Shown here: positions 9,033 to 18,714 of the stretch, piece by piece
How positions within the stretch are numbered: position 1 is the stretch's first letter
Layout: each line of letters starts with the position of its first letter
Source of the DNA: Tannerella sp.
Lineage (GTDB): Bacteria > Bacteroidota > Bacteroidia > Bacteroidales > Tannerellaceae
Direction of reading: 5' to 3'
Length of the DNA stretch: 64,000 nucleotides
Assembly: GCA_031271805.1 (NCBI GenBank)
Contig: JAISUX010000091.1
Location: 29,753 to 93,752 of the forward strand
Notes under the pieces: generated by a model
The model's input: the letters and a program-made list of their open reading frames with translations, nothing else
Told to the model about the DNA's origin: nothing
The model's database searches: none
Translations under genes and position numbers: made by a program

Positions 9033-12000
9033 ATGTCGGCACTTACAAACATAGGATCCGTCGCTAAATACGAGAGCAAACTGCTGATGCGAAGCTGGTT
9101 TTACAGGATATTCCTTATCATTATCCTCCTGTTTATCACCGTCTTCAATCTCGCATCCATATATGGCGACGCGCCTTTCTGGATAATGAAAGCCATTACA
9201 TCGAACATCCCTTATATCAACCTGCTTTTCCTGAATACGGGGCAGGCAATAATCGCCGTTTTCCTGTCGTCCGAATTTCTGAAAGCCGACAAGAAACTCG
9301 ACACCTCGGAAGTGTTCTACGTGCACCCGCTGAGCAACGCCGAATATGTAATAGGCAAAATCTGGGGCAATATGAGAGTGTTTATCACTCTCGACCTGAT
9401 AGTTATCGCTGTCGTGGTGACTATCAACCTCACATCGGGCTATCCGGTCGATTGGGGCGCATACGTGACATATTTCCTGTTGATCTGCGTTCCTACATTA
9501 ATTTATATATTCGGATTGTCCGTCGGATTAATGCTTGTGCTTAAAAATCAGGCAATTACATTCGTAATACTGTTGGGATATATCGCCCTCACATTGTTTT
9601 ATATAGCCGACAAATTTTACTTCCTGTTCGATTACATGGTGTATAGCCTGCCTTTGGTGAAGTCCGGAATTGTCGGGTTCACCAATGCGGAAATGTTTAT
9701 TAATCACCGCCTTATATATCTGTTTTTAGGTTTGGGATTCCTCTGTGTGGCGATTTTCCTGTTCCGCCGGCTGCCAAACACCCGTTACGGTCGCTACGGA
9801 TGGCTTTTAGTCGCCCTGCTGTTTTTCATTTTCGGAAGTTATTCGGCTTATAATCATGTAAGTACAATATTAGACAGATCAGATTTGAGAGAAACGTTCG
9901 TCAGCGTAAATAATAAGTATGTCAATATGCCTAAAATGGTGATTTTGAGTTATGATATTTACGTCGAGCAACAACCCGAAACAATATCTTCGACCGTTGA
10001 AATGAAGGGAGTTGCGTTTGATAAATCGAAAACTTTCGCTTTCTGCCTGAATCCCGGACTAAAGGTCAACGAAATCGTCGAGGCCGGTTCTCCGCTATCA
10101 TTTACTCGTGATAATCAGATTATTATCATAGATTTCAATCGTGAATTATCGACGGACGACACAATTAGATTCACTATGAAATACGATGGCCGTATCGACG
10201 GAAGGTTTTGTTACCTCGACATCCCCGACGAAATAATTTCGGAAGTGTATTCAAACAACGGCATTTTCAAAATCGACAAACAATACAGTTTCCAGACTGA
10301 AAATTACGTGCTATTCACGCCGGAAGCATATTGGTATCCGAGGCCGGGAACCGCGTATAGCAGCGAAACTCCCGACTGGCAACGCACTTATTTCAGCGAA
10401 TTTAACCTGAGAGTCAAGACGATAAACGGATTGAGAGCCTTGTCGCAAGGGACTCAGTTAAGGCCGCTTCGCCGTGTTAGTCCCGAACTGCGCTATAATC
10501 AGGAACAGCCTCGCTGGCCTCAACGAAGCGACCGTCAAGGAGGCGCTCGCGGACAGGGAGGCTTCCGGGAACAAAGACCCGAAGGCGGATTCCAAGGACA
10601 ACGACCGGAAGGAGGTTTTCAAGGACAACGTCCGGAAGGAGGATTCCAAGGGCAAAGACCAGAAGGTGGATTCCAAGGGCAAAGACCTGAAGGCGGATTT
10701 CAGGGAGAGCGTCCCGAAGGCGGATTCCAAGGGCAAAGGCCGGAAGGCGGATTCCAAGGACAACGACCTGAAGGCGGTTTTCAGGGTCAGAGGCCGGAAG
10801 GTTCCGACAGTCTAAGGCAGTCTCAGGGTTTTGAACGCCGTCGGAGGCCGGACAATTTCGAAGAATCGCCGCGCCGCGACCGCCCGTTCCGTCCCGACTC
10901 ACTGTCCGGAAGATTCGATAGAGCCGAAGCAAACGATTCCGTTGCAGTACCAAAAGACAGTATTTTCATATTCAGGACGGATTATCCGTCGCCGTCACTG
11001 ACGCTTATCATCGGCGACTACGAAGAAAAGACAATGGAAGTTGACTATACCCAATACAGTGTTTGGTATATCAAAGGCAATAATTACTATACTTCGGTCT
11101 TCGATTCCATAATCGACACCATCCCCTCGCAGATCCGCGAACGACGTCGGGCGATAGAAACCAGCTATCTGCTGGATTATTCTTTCCGCCGCCTGTCAAT
11201 CGTCGAGACGCCGGTGCAATTCTTCAGTTACGTGCGTACATGGACACAGGCGCAGGAGAAATTACAGCCCGAAATGATACTTTTCCCCGAAAAAGGCGCC
11301 CTGTTCAACGAAGCCGATTTCGCAGGCCGTATGAAGAGGGAAAAACAAATGGCCAAAAATAACGGCCAGGACATAACCGATAAAGAAGCGACATTGAGGG
11401 CGCTCAACGCGATATTATTCATGTTCCAACGAACAGAAAGCAATATAAACTTTACCGAAGACAGAGGGCAGATAAATATTACGGCTACTCCGAATCCCTA
11501 TTTCATCTTCCCCGAACTGTATAATTTCCGCTACAATATCTATTCATCGGAATGGCCTGTCGCCAACCGTATTGTCGAACTGTATCTGCAAAACAAAACC
11601 GACAATAACCAGTGGATGCGTCAGACTAACGGCATAAGCAACAACGAGAAAGCCAATATCATATTGGGACAATATACGTTCAAGGACTTGCTGTCGAACG
11701 TCGATTATCGCGACTTGCTTGATAATATCGTATCGCTGAAGGCAAATTATCTGTTTGCACCTGCCGAACTGAATAAAGGGAACGATGAGTTCAGGGATTC
11801 GCTTAGGGCAATATTGAAAAGAAATATCTTCACTAACATGACTTTCGAGAGCCTGCTCGATACTCTCGGCTCCATCTCCGGAACCGACTTACGCAAACCT
11901 CTCGAAACATGGAACGATCCGGCTATCTTGCCCGTTTATACCGTAGGAATCCCCGAAGTGGTGAGGTTGACAAACCGCGACAAAGAGGTTTACATCATCA

Positions 12001-12974
12001 GGCTGCAAATAACCAACGATTCCGACGTTGACGGCATTATCAATGTTGAAACAAGTCTCGGCGGCGGTAATTTCGGCGGGTTCGGAGGTCGCATGACCTT
12101 CGGCGGCGGAGGTGGTGGCGTAGGCGGCGGCGGTGCGCGTATAATGTTCGGCGGCGCTCGCAACACCAACTTTGAGGGTGAGACGCGCAAAGTCTCCATA
12201 GCCGCGCATCAGACCAAGAAAATAGTATCCGTATGGGATGAAGCGCCGCGCAGTATCAGCATTAACACCCTGATCTCGGCCAATCTGCCCAACCTGATAA
12301 CCGTGCCCCTGAATAATATTATCCGCGAACGCAACAAACCGATCGACGAGGCCGGCGACTTCATCGTAACCAACGCTTCTTTCAACGTTCCGGGCGAGAT
12401 AATCGTCGATAATGAAGATTCTACTCTGTTCGCCGTCTCAAAGCCCGACATAGTGGGGCTGCTCCCGCAATGGCTCGAAATAGACGACAACAATTCGTTC
12501 CGTTATTCCGGAATATCGAACTGGCGGCCTCCGCTGCAATGGACACTGACGACCAACGAAAAATATTACGGCACACATATCCGCTCGGCCTACGTCATTA
12601 AAAGCGGTAGCGGCAGTCAGACGGCGACATGGAAAATCCCTGTTCCTGCGGCCGGACAATACGAATTGTATTATTATTACAGTCGCTCGAACGACCAGCG
12701 CCGCGGCAGCTTCCGCCCGGGAGGACCGGGAGGACCTGGTGGCCCCGGCGGAGGTAATCGCGGAGGAGGCAGTGGCGGCGATAATGAATATAAATTCAAA
12801 ATCAATTACGACGACGACTACGAAGACGCATACATTAATCTGTGGCGTTCCGACGAGGGCTGGACACCTCTCGGATCGTACTATTTTAATGCCGATACAG
12901 TGAAAGTCATTCTCACAAATCAATGCGGACAATCAACCGTAACCGCCGACGCAGTGAAATTAGTCAGAAAATAA
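9033..12974 (+). CDS. Large ABC-2-type permease with a degenerate M1-peptidase-like extracytoplasmic region, RPEGGFQGQ repeats and a C-terminal golvesin-like domain
   Basis: N-terminal ~6 TM helices; central region reminiscent of Bacteroidetes ABC-permease/M1 proteins but no HExxH seen; C-term ...LWRSDEGWTPLGSYYFNADTVKVILTN...TADAVKLV resembles golvesin-like domains. Confidence 0.75.
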   Translation: MSALTNIGSVAKYESKLLMRSWFYRIFLIIILLFITVFNLASIYGDAPFWIMKAITSNIPYINLLFLNTGQAIIAVFLSSEFLKADKKLDTSEVFYVHPLSNAEYVIGKIWGNMRVFITLDLIVIAVVVTINLTSGYPVDWGAYVTYFLLICVPTLIYIFGLSVGLMLVLKNQAITFVILLGYIALTLFYIADKFYFLFDYMVYSLPLVKSGIVGFTNAEMFINHRLIYLFLGLGFLCVAIFLFRRLPNTRYGRYGWLLVALLFFIFGSYSAYNHVSTILDRSDLRETFVSVNNKYVNMPKMVILSYDIYVEQQPETISSTVEMKGVAFDKSKTFAFCLNPGLKVNEIVEAGSPLSFTRDNQIIIIDFNRELSTDDTIRFTMKYDGRIDGRFCYLDIPDEIISEVYSNNGIFKIDKQYSFQTENYVLFTPEAYWYPRPGTAYSSETPDWQRTYFSEFNLRVKTINGLRALSQGTQLRPLRRVSPELRYNQEQPRWPQRSDRQGGARGQGGFREQRPEGGFQGQRPEGGFQGQRPEGGFQGQRPEGGFQGQRPEGGFQGERPEGGFQGQRPEGGFQGQRPEGGFQGQRPEGSDSLRQSQGFERRRRPDNFEESPRRDRPFRPDSLSGRFDRAEANDSVAVPKDSIFIFRTDYPSPSLTLIIGDYEEKTMEVDYTQYSVWYIKGNNYYTSVFDSIIDTIPSQIRERRRAIETSYLLDYSFRRLSIVETPVQFFSYVRTWTQAQEKLQPEMILFPEKGALFNEADFAGRMKREKQMAKNNGQDITDKEATLRALNAILFMFQRTESNINFTEDRGQINITATPNPYFIFPELYNFRYNIYSSEWPVANRIVELYLQNKTDNNQWMRQTNGISNNEKANIILGQYTFKDLLSNVDYRDLLDNIVSLKANYLFAPAELNKGNDEFRDSLRAILKRNIFTNMTFESLLDTLGSISGTDLRKPLETWNDPAILPVYTVGIPEVVRLTNRDKEVYIIRLQITNDSDVDGIINVETSLGGGNFGGFGGRMTFGGGGGGVGGGGARIMFGGARNTNFEGETRKVSIAAHQTKKIVSVWDEAPRSISINTLISANLPNLITVPLNNIIRERNKPIDEAGDFIVTNASFNVPGEIIVDNEDSTLFAVSKPDIVGLLPQWLEIDDNNSFRYSGISNWRPPLQWTLTTNEKYYGTHIRSAYVIKSGSGSQTATWKIPVPAAGQYELYYYYSRSNDQRRGSFRPGGPGGPGGPGGGNRGGGSGGDNEYKFKINYDDDYEDAYINLWRSDEGWTPLGSYYFNADTVKVILTNQCGQSTVTADAVKLVRK
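10575..10802 (+). repeat. 27-bp in-frame tandem repeat, 8 full units of RPEGGFQG(Q/E) plus a partial unit
   Basis: Direct reading; units differ mainly at synonymous positions. Confidence 0.93.
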
Positions 12975-12991
12975 TAACAAAATATAAACGT

Positions 12992-14500
12992 ATGAAATAT
13001 AGACAGTTAACAGTTAAGATTACAATGCTTATTGCCGGATGGTCAACCGTATCTATCGCTCAGGAAGGCGGGCAGATACGGGAGCCGATGACGATTGAGC
13101 AAGCGCTAAACATTGCCGAGCAGGACAACCCTGCGCTAAAACAGTTGAAGCTGACTCTCGAAAGCTATCAGTTACAACTCGTAGCACGGCGGGCATCGCT
13201 AAAGTCGCAATTCTCATTAGATTTAAGCCCTGTCTCATATAACCGAGGCAGAAGATTCGATACCCGCGTCTCGCAATGGTACACTAATGAGACTTTTAAT
13301 ACTTCCGGCACTTTCCGGGTCGATCAGCCGATCCTCCTGACCGACGGTACCATTTCTCTTATAAATACTTTCGGCTGGCAATCCAATGAATCTTCGGCCA
13401 ATGAACTGTCAACAAACGACGAGAGATTTTCCAACAATCTGTATTTAAGACTTCAACAACCGCTATTTACTTATAACACACGTAAGATGGCGCTTCAACG
13501 ATTGGAAGCTCAATACGAGAATGCGGGAATAGATTATGCCATCCGACGCCTCCAGACCGAGAGCAGTATCACCGAACAGTTTTATAACGTCTATCTTGAC
13601 CAAAGCCAACTCGACATCAGTAAGGAGGAACTGAAAAACTCGGAACAGAGTTATGAGATCATCAAAAACAAAGTCGAATCGGAGCTTCTTGCCAAGGAAA
13701 AACTGTTCGAGGCGGAGTTGAACCTTGCCAATGCACAGTTGAAAGTCGAAAACAGCGCCGTAACTCTCGAAAACGATAAAGATATTCTCAAACAAACTCT
13801 CGGTATTCCTCTCTCCGACGAGATTTCGGTCATCGCCGAAATAGTGGTTGACCCCGTTGCCGTTGATCTCGTCAGGGCCATACGACATGGATTGGAATCG
13901 CGTATGGAACTTCGCCGGCGCGAATTGGCTATTGACGAAGCCGAACTTAAAATGATCGAAATAAAAGACGAGAACAAATTCAAGGGCGATGTTTCACTGT
14001 CCGTGGGAATCGTCGGCGATAATTCAAAAATATCAAAAATATACAGTACACCCGAACAGAACCCGAGTATTGTAGTTAATTTTACCGTGCCGGTGTTCGA
14101 CTGGGGAGCAAGAAGAGCGCGTATCAGGGCGCAAAAGGCCGAACAAACAATAGCCAAACTGGAGTATAATGACCAGAAAACCGATATCGAACTCAATGTG
14201 CGCACGACATGGAGGACGCTCGAGAATACCCGTAGCCAGATTGATATTCAAGAGAAAACCGTCCGAAATGCGCAATTGACATACGACCTGAACCTGACAC
14301 GCTATCGCGAAGGCGAAATCACAGGTATGCAGATAAGTCAGTATCAGACGCAGCTGACAGACGCGAAACTGACGTATTCAAGGACTCTTATAAATTATAA
14401 GAAACAACTTCTCAATCTCAAAATCCTTTCCCTTTACGACTTCGAGAAAGACGAACCTGTCGTTCCGGTAAAAGAAATAACATTAGAAAATAATAATTAA
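12992..14500 (+). CDS. TolC-family outer membrane efflux protein
   Basis: MTIEQALNIAEQDNPALKQLKLTLESYQ..., NLTRYREGEITGMQISQYQTQLTDAKLTYSRTLINYKKQLLNL. Confidence 0.92.
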   Translation: MKYRQLTVKITMLIAGWSTVSIAQEGGQIREPMTIEQALNIAEQDNPALKQLKLTLESYQLQLVARRASLKSQFSLDLSPVSYNRGRRFDTRVSQWYTNETFNTSGTFRVDQPILLTDGTISLINTFGWQSNESSANELSTNDERFSNNLYLRLQQPLFTYNTRKMALQRLEAQYENAGIDYAIRRLQTESSITEQFYNVYLDQSQLDISKEELKNSEQSYEIIKNKVESELLAKEKLFEAELNLANAQLKVENSAVTLENDKDILKQTLGIPLSDEISVIAEIVVDPVAVDLVRAIRHGLESRMELRRRELAIDEAELKMIEIKDENKFKGDVSLSVGIVGDNSKISKIYSTPEQNPSIVVNFTVPVFDWGARRARIRAQKAEQTIAKLEYNDQKTDIELNVRTTWRTLENTRSQIDIQEKTVRNAQLTYDLNLTRYREGEITGMQISQYQTQLTDAKLTYSRTLINYKKQLLNLKILSLYDFEKDEPVVPVKEITLENNN

Positions 14501-14512
14501 AAACATATTGCT

Positions 14513-15565
14513 ATGAAGTATAGAATTTTATTATCTACGGCGGTTGTAGCCTTGATAACGGCCTGCAACTCCCAGATTCAGACAAATCAAAACGAAGTTG
14601 AGACGCCTGTGTCGGTACAGGAAATTAAGAAAGGCTCAATAAGCAAGTTGATTAATACTACCGGAACGGCCACGGCTACCTATAGCGTCGTACTCTCGTC
14701 CGAAATGAGCGGCTTGTACAAATTGCAAAACAACCCCGCTACCGGCCGCCCGTTCAAATTAGGCGACCAAGTGCGTAAAGGCCAGGTTGTTATCCGCTTG
14801 GAAGACAAGGAATACGAAAACGGCATAGCCATTGATTCCAAGAAATTAAGCCTCGATATAGCCGAGCAGGAACAGAAAAAACAAAAGGAACTCTACGAAA
14901 AGGGCGGCGCAACCCTGACCGAGATGCGTAACTCGGACGTATCCTTGACAAACGCGCGTTACAGCCTCGAAAACGCGGTCATCAGCCTCGAAAAGATGAA
15001 TGTCGTAGCGCCTTTCGACGGGGTAATAGTCTCGCTGCCGCATTATACCGACAACGGCCGCATCGCACAGGGACAGGAAATGGTAGGAATAATGTCATAT
15101 TCAAGCCTTTACATGGATGTCAACCTGCCCGAAAGCACCATCGGCTACGTGAAACAGAACCAACCGGTACATATAACCCACTATACTATCCCCGACGATA
15201 CGCTTCAAGGCGTTATAAGCCAATTGTCGCCCGCAATCAGCACCGAGACACGTACTTTCAAGGGAATGATTCAGATCGACAACAAACAACTGAAACTCCG
15301 ACCGGGCATGTTCGTCAAGGCCGATATAGTGGTCGATAGGGCTGAAAGCGCGATTATTATTCCTAAAGACGTCATCATGACAAATCGTAACCGTAAGTAC
15401 GTCTATATCGTAGAACGTAATACGGCCTTCCAGCGTATAATCCAGACCGGCCTCGAAGACGAAGAAAACATCGAAGTTACCGATGGGTTGAAAGAAAACG
15501 ATAACCTCGTTACCCGCGGCTACGAGACTCTGCGCGAAAACAGCCGCGTAAAGATTTTGAAATAA
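14513..15565 (+). CDS. RND efflux periplasmic adaptor (HlyD/AcrA-type) lipoprotein
   Basis: TACNSQ lipobox, VVAPFDGVIVSLPHYTDNGRIAQGQEMVGIM, LRPGMFVKADIVVDRAESAIIIPKDVI. Confidence 0.94.
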   Translation: MKYRILLSTAVVALITACNSQIQTNQNEVETPVSVQEIKKGSISKLINTTGTATATYSVVLSSEMSGLYKLQNNPATGRPFKLGDQVRKGQVVIRLEDKEYENGIAIDSKKLSLDIAEQEQKKQKELYEKGGATLTEMRNSDVSLTNARYSLENAVISLEKMNVVAPFDGVIVSLPHYTDNGRIAQGQEMVGIMSYSSLYMDVNLPESTIGYVKQNQPVHITHYTIPDDTLQGVISQLSPAISTETRTFKGMIQIDNKQLKLRPGMFVKADIVVDRAESAIIIPKDVIMTNRNRKYVYIVERNTAFQRIIQTGLEDEENIEVTDGLKENDNLVTRGYETLRENSRVKILK

Positions 15566-15601
15566 GATTATCTTGATTATAAGATTGAATATCAGTATTT
15601 T

Positions 15602-18600
15602 ATGAATAAAATAATTAGTTTTGCGGTTAAGAATCCCGTTACGATTTGTATGATTGTGCTTGCAATCCTGCTCTTAGGCAAGATTTCATACGACAGGCTC
15701 AACGTAGATTTGCTTCCCGACTTGAACGCGCCGCGTCTCTTCGTCGAGGTCGAGGCCGGCGAGCGACCACCCGAAGAATTAGAAAAACTGTTCGTCGAGA
15801 ACATGGAGTCGATGGCTATCAGGCAGACCGATGTAAGGCAGGTGTCGTCAATCATCAAAGTCGGCTCGGTGAGAATAACCGTCGAATACGTCCAAGGGAA
15901 GGATATGGACGAGGCGTTCCTCGACCTCCAGAAGGCTATGAGCACTTTCTCTACTAATCAAGACATCGAGTCAATAAATATCACTCAACACAACCCTAAC
16001 ACCGACCCTGTGGTGTTGATAGCAATGTCGCACCGCACAATCAGCGATATGTCGGAGCTTAGGAAGATGGCCGAGAGCTATATTCGCAACGAGTTGATAA
16101 GACTTGAAGGAGTGGCCGAAGTGGCGCTGTCGGGCGAAGAAGTGCCGGTTCTGACCATCCGCACCGACCCCTACAAACTGAAGGCTTTCGACCTGACTAT
16201 GGACGACATAGCGCAGAAAATAGAATCTAACAACCAAAGCATTTCGGGCGGACGTGTCAGCGAACTCGGACTGCAATATCTCGTAAAAAGTTCGACGCTT
16301 TTTGCTTCGGAAGAAGATTTCAAACATCTTATCATAAGTTATAAGGCGACCGACGCCACAACAACAACGACCACGACTACTACGACGCAGGACAACCGCG
16401 CCCCGCTCTTTTTGAGCGAAGTAGCGACCGTAAAGTTCGAGAACGCCCGCCCCGAAAATATCGTCCGCATAAACGGCGAACGTTGTATCGGACTGTCGGT
16501 CTATAAAGAAATGCAGTTCAACACCGTCCGGGTGGTTGACCTTGTCGAGAAACAATTAGTCTCAATCCAACAGGCGCTTCCCGGATATAACTTCATGATA
16601 ATCAGCAATCAAGGCACATTCATCAAGCAGGCTATCGGCGAGGTTAAGAACAGCGCAATCATAGGAATTATCCTTGCCGTACTCGTCCTGTTCCTGTTCC
16701 TGCGCCGCATCGGGACGACACTTATTGTCAGCCTCGCTATACCGGTGTCCATAGTTGCGACATTCAACTTGATGTATTTCAACGGATTAACACTCAATGT
16801 CATGACATTGAGCGGCTTAGCTTTGGGAGGCGGCATGTTGGTCGATAACGCCATAGTCGTGATTGAGAGCATCTTCCGAAACTATGAACGCGGCCTAAGC
16901 CGCCGCGATTCGATAATTACCGGCACTTCCGAAGTGTCGGGGGCGGTCATAGCCTCGACGCTGACTACGATTGTGGTATTCCTGCCCATTGTCTATCTGC
17001 ACGGCGCTTCCGGTGAACTTTTCAAAGACCAGGCCTGGACGGTGGCGTTCTCGCTGATTTCGTCGCTGTTCGTCGCACTGTTGGTCATTCCCATGCTCTA
17101 CGACAAGATGACGGGGCGTAAGGACGCCAAAGTCGAAACCAAATCCATAAGGTTTAACTGGTACAGCAATGTTCTGAGCGGACTGATAAGTCATCGTTGG
17201 GTGGTCATTGCAGTGTCTTTCCTGCTGCTCGTCATTTCAGCGCTGTTGGTACCATTCCTTGGTACCGAATTTCTTCCGCGCTCCGAAAGCAAAACCTTCA
17301 CTATCTCGGTGAAAATGCCGGAAGGAACGCGCCTCGAACGCACCGACGCGGTAGTCGGCAATCTCGAATACCTGCTCAAGACAGTGAGCTCCGACAGCCT
17401 CTGCACGATATACAGCCATGTGGGCGAAGGCTCGTCCGACAACGAAGTGTTCGAGGGTGAACATACGGCGATGATGAAGATTATCCTGTCGCCTCAATGC
17501 CCCTATACTCCCGAACAAGTCATGGCTAAATTTGTCGATGTGACTACTAATATCGAAGGCCTCGAACTGACATTCAAACAGGACGATAATTCCTTGGGAG
17601 CAATCTTTGCTACCGACGACAATGTGCCTATCGTTGTCGAAGTCAAGGGCGAAGAACTCGACGAGATATCTAAAATTACGGACGAAATTCTGCCTGTATT
17701 GGAAAATGTTGATGGGATTTATAATATCAAATCGTCGATGGCCGACGGTGCGCCCGAACTTACCGTAACTATCGACCGCACAATGGCTGGAATCAACAAT
17801 ATCACGGTTTCGACTATTATCCAGCAACTACAGCAGTATCTGCAGGGACGCGACGTCGGAAAGATGGATTATAAAGGCGAAATGCGCGATATCGTGATAA
17901 AAGTGCCCGATATAACGGTCAATGACCTCTCCAACCTTATCATTCGTAACGGCACGCAAGAGTACCGCCTTCGCGAATTGGCGACGATAACGGGTTCGCG
18001 TGCACCTAAGGAAATCTTCCGCCGCAACCAAAACCGTATCAACAAGATACTTGCCGACATGAACCCAGGGCGCTCGCTCGATAAGGTGGCACAGCAGATA
18101 CGGACAGCCGTAGCAGATGTAGAACTCCCTAATAATTATACAATTAACGTCACAGGCGAGGAAGAACAACGCCAGGAATCAATGAATAGCCTCATGTTCG
18201 CACTGATACTGTCAATAGTCCTTGTTTTCATGGTGCTCGCCTCGCAGTTCGAATCTTTGCTGCATCCGTTCACAATCCTGCTGACTATCCCACTCTCGCT
18301 CGTAGGCTCGGTTCTGCTGTTCTTTATCACAGGCTCGACGATAAATATCATGGGCGTGATAGGAATAATAATGCTTGCGGGAATCGCGGTCAACAACTCT
18401 ATAATCCTTGTAGGCCGCATCTCTCAACTTAAAACCTCGATGGACCTCAAGAGCGCTATTGTACAGGCCGGACAGCAACGCATCAGACCTATCATCATGA
18501 CAAGCCTCACAACAATCCTCGCCCTGCTGCCGATGGCTTTCAACATCGGAGAAGGCGCTGCATTACGCTCCTCTATGGCTATAGCTGTCATAGGCGGACT

Positions 18601-18700
18601 TGTCACTTCAACACTGATGAGCCTTGTGGTTATACCATGCGTCTATTACGTTTTCGAACGTATGAAACAAAGGGTTTACAAACGTCAGCCGGAAAACTAA
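15602..18700 (+). CDS. RND efflux permease (AcrB/HAE-type)
   Basis: 1032 aa, typical RND topology; LSGLALGGGMLVDNAIVVIESI, GVIGIIMLAGIAVNNSIILVGRI. Confidence 0.95.
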   Translation: MNKIISFAVKNPVTICMIVLAILLLGKISYDRLNVDLLPDLNAPRLFVEVEAGERPPEELEKLFVENMESMAIRQTDVRQVSSIIKVGSVRITVEYVQGKDMDEAFLDLQKAMSTFSTNQDIESINITQHNPNTDPVVLIAMSHRTISDMSELRKMAESYIRNELIRLEGVAEVALSGEEVPVLTIRTDPYKLKAFDLTMDDIAQKIESNNQSISGGRVSELGLQYLVKSSTLFASEEDFKHLIISYKATDATTTTTTTTTTQDNRAPLFLSEVATVKFENARPENIVRINGERCIGLSVYKEMQFNTVRVVDLVEKQLVSIQQALPGYNFMIISNQGTFIKQAIGEVKNSAIIGIILAVLVLFLFLRRIGTTLIVSLAIPVSIVATFNLMYFNGLTLNVMTLSGLALGGGMLVDNAIVVIESIFRNYERGLSRRDSIITGTSEVSGAVIASTLTTIVVFLPIVYLHGASGELFKDQAWTVAFSLISSLFVALLVIPMLYDKMTGRKDAKVETKSIRFNWYSNVLSGLISHRWVVIAVSFLLLVISALLVPFLGTEFLPRSESKTFTISVKMPEGTRLERTDAVVGNLEYLLKTVSSDSLCTIYSHVGEGSSDNEVFEGEHTAMMKIILSPQCPYTPEQVMAKFVDVTTNIEGLELTFKQDDNSLGAIFATDDNVPIVVEVKGEELDEISKITDEILPVLENVDGIYNIKSSMADGAPELTVTIDRTMAGINNITVSTIIQQLQQYLQGRDVGKMDYKGEMRDIVIKVPDITVNDLSNLIIRNGTQEYRLRELATITGSRAPKEIFRRNQNRINKILADMNPGRSLDKVAQQIRTAVADVELPNNYTINVTGEEEQRQESMNSLMFALILSIVLVFMVLASQFESLLHPFTILLTIPLSLVGSVLLFFITGSTINIMGVIGIIMLAGIAVNNSIILVGRISQLKTSMDLKSAIVQAGQQRIRPIIMTSLTTILALLPMAFNIGEGAALRSSMAIAVIGGLVTSTLMSLVVIPCVYYVFERMKQRVYKRQPEN

Positions 18701-18714
18701 TGAATTTATAAGAG

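Noticed and set aside
10458-10953. Antisense and alternate-frame ORFs with repetitive proteins (e.g. 10458-10763 minus, 10474-10815 plus)
   Set aside because: They are out-of-frame readings of the 27-bp RPEGGFQGQ repeat inside the long permease ORF; repeat DNA lacks stops in several frames.
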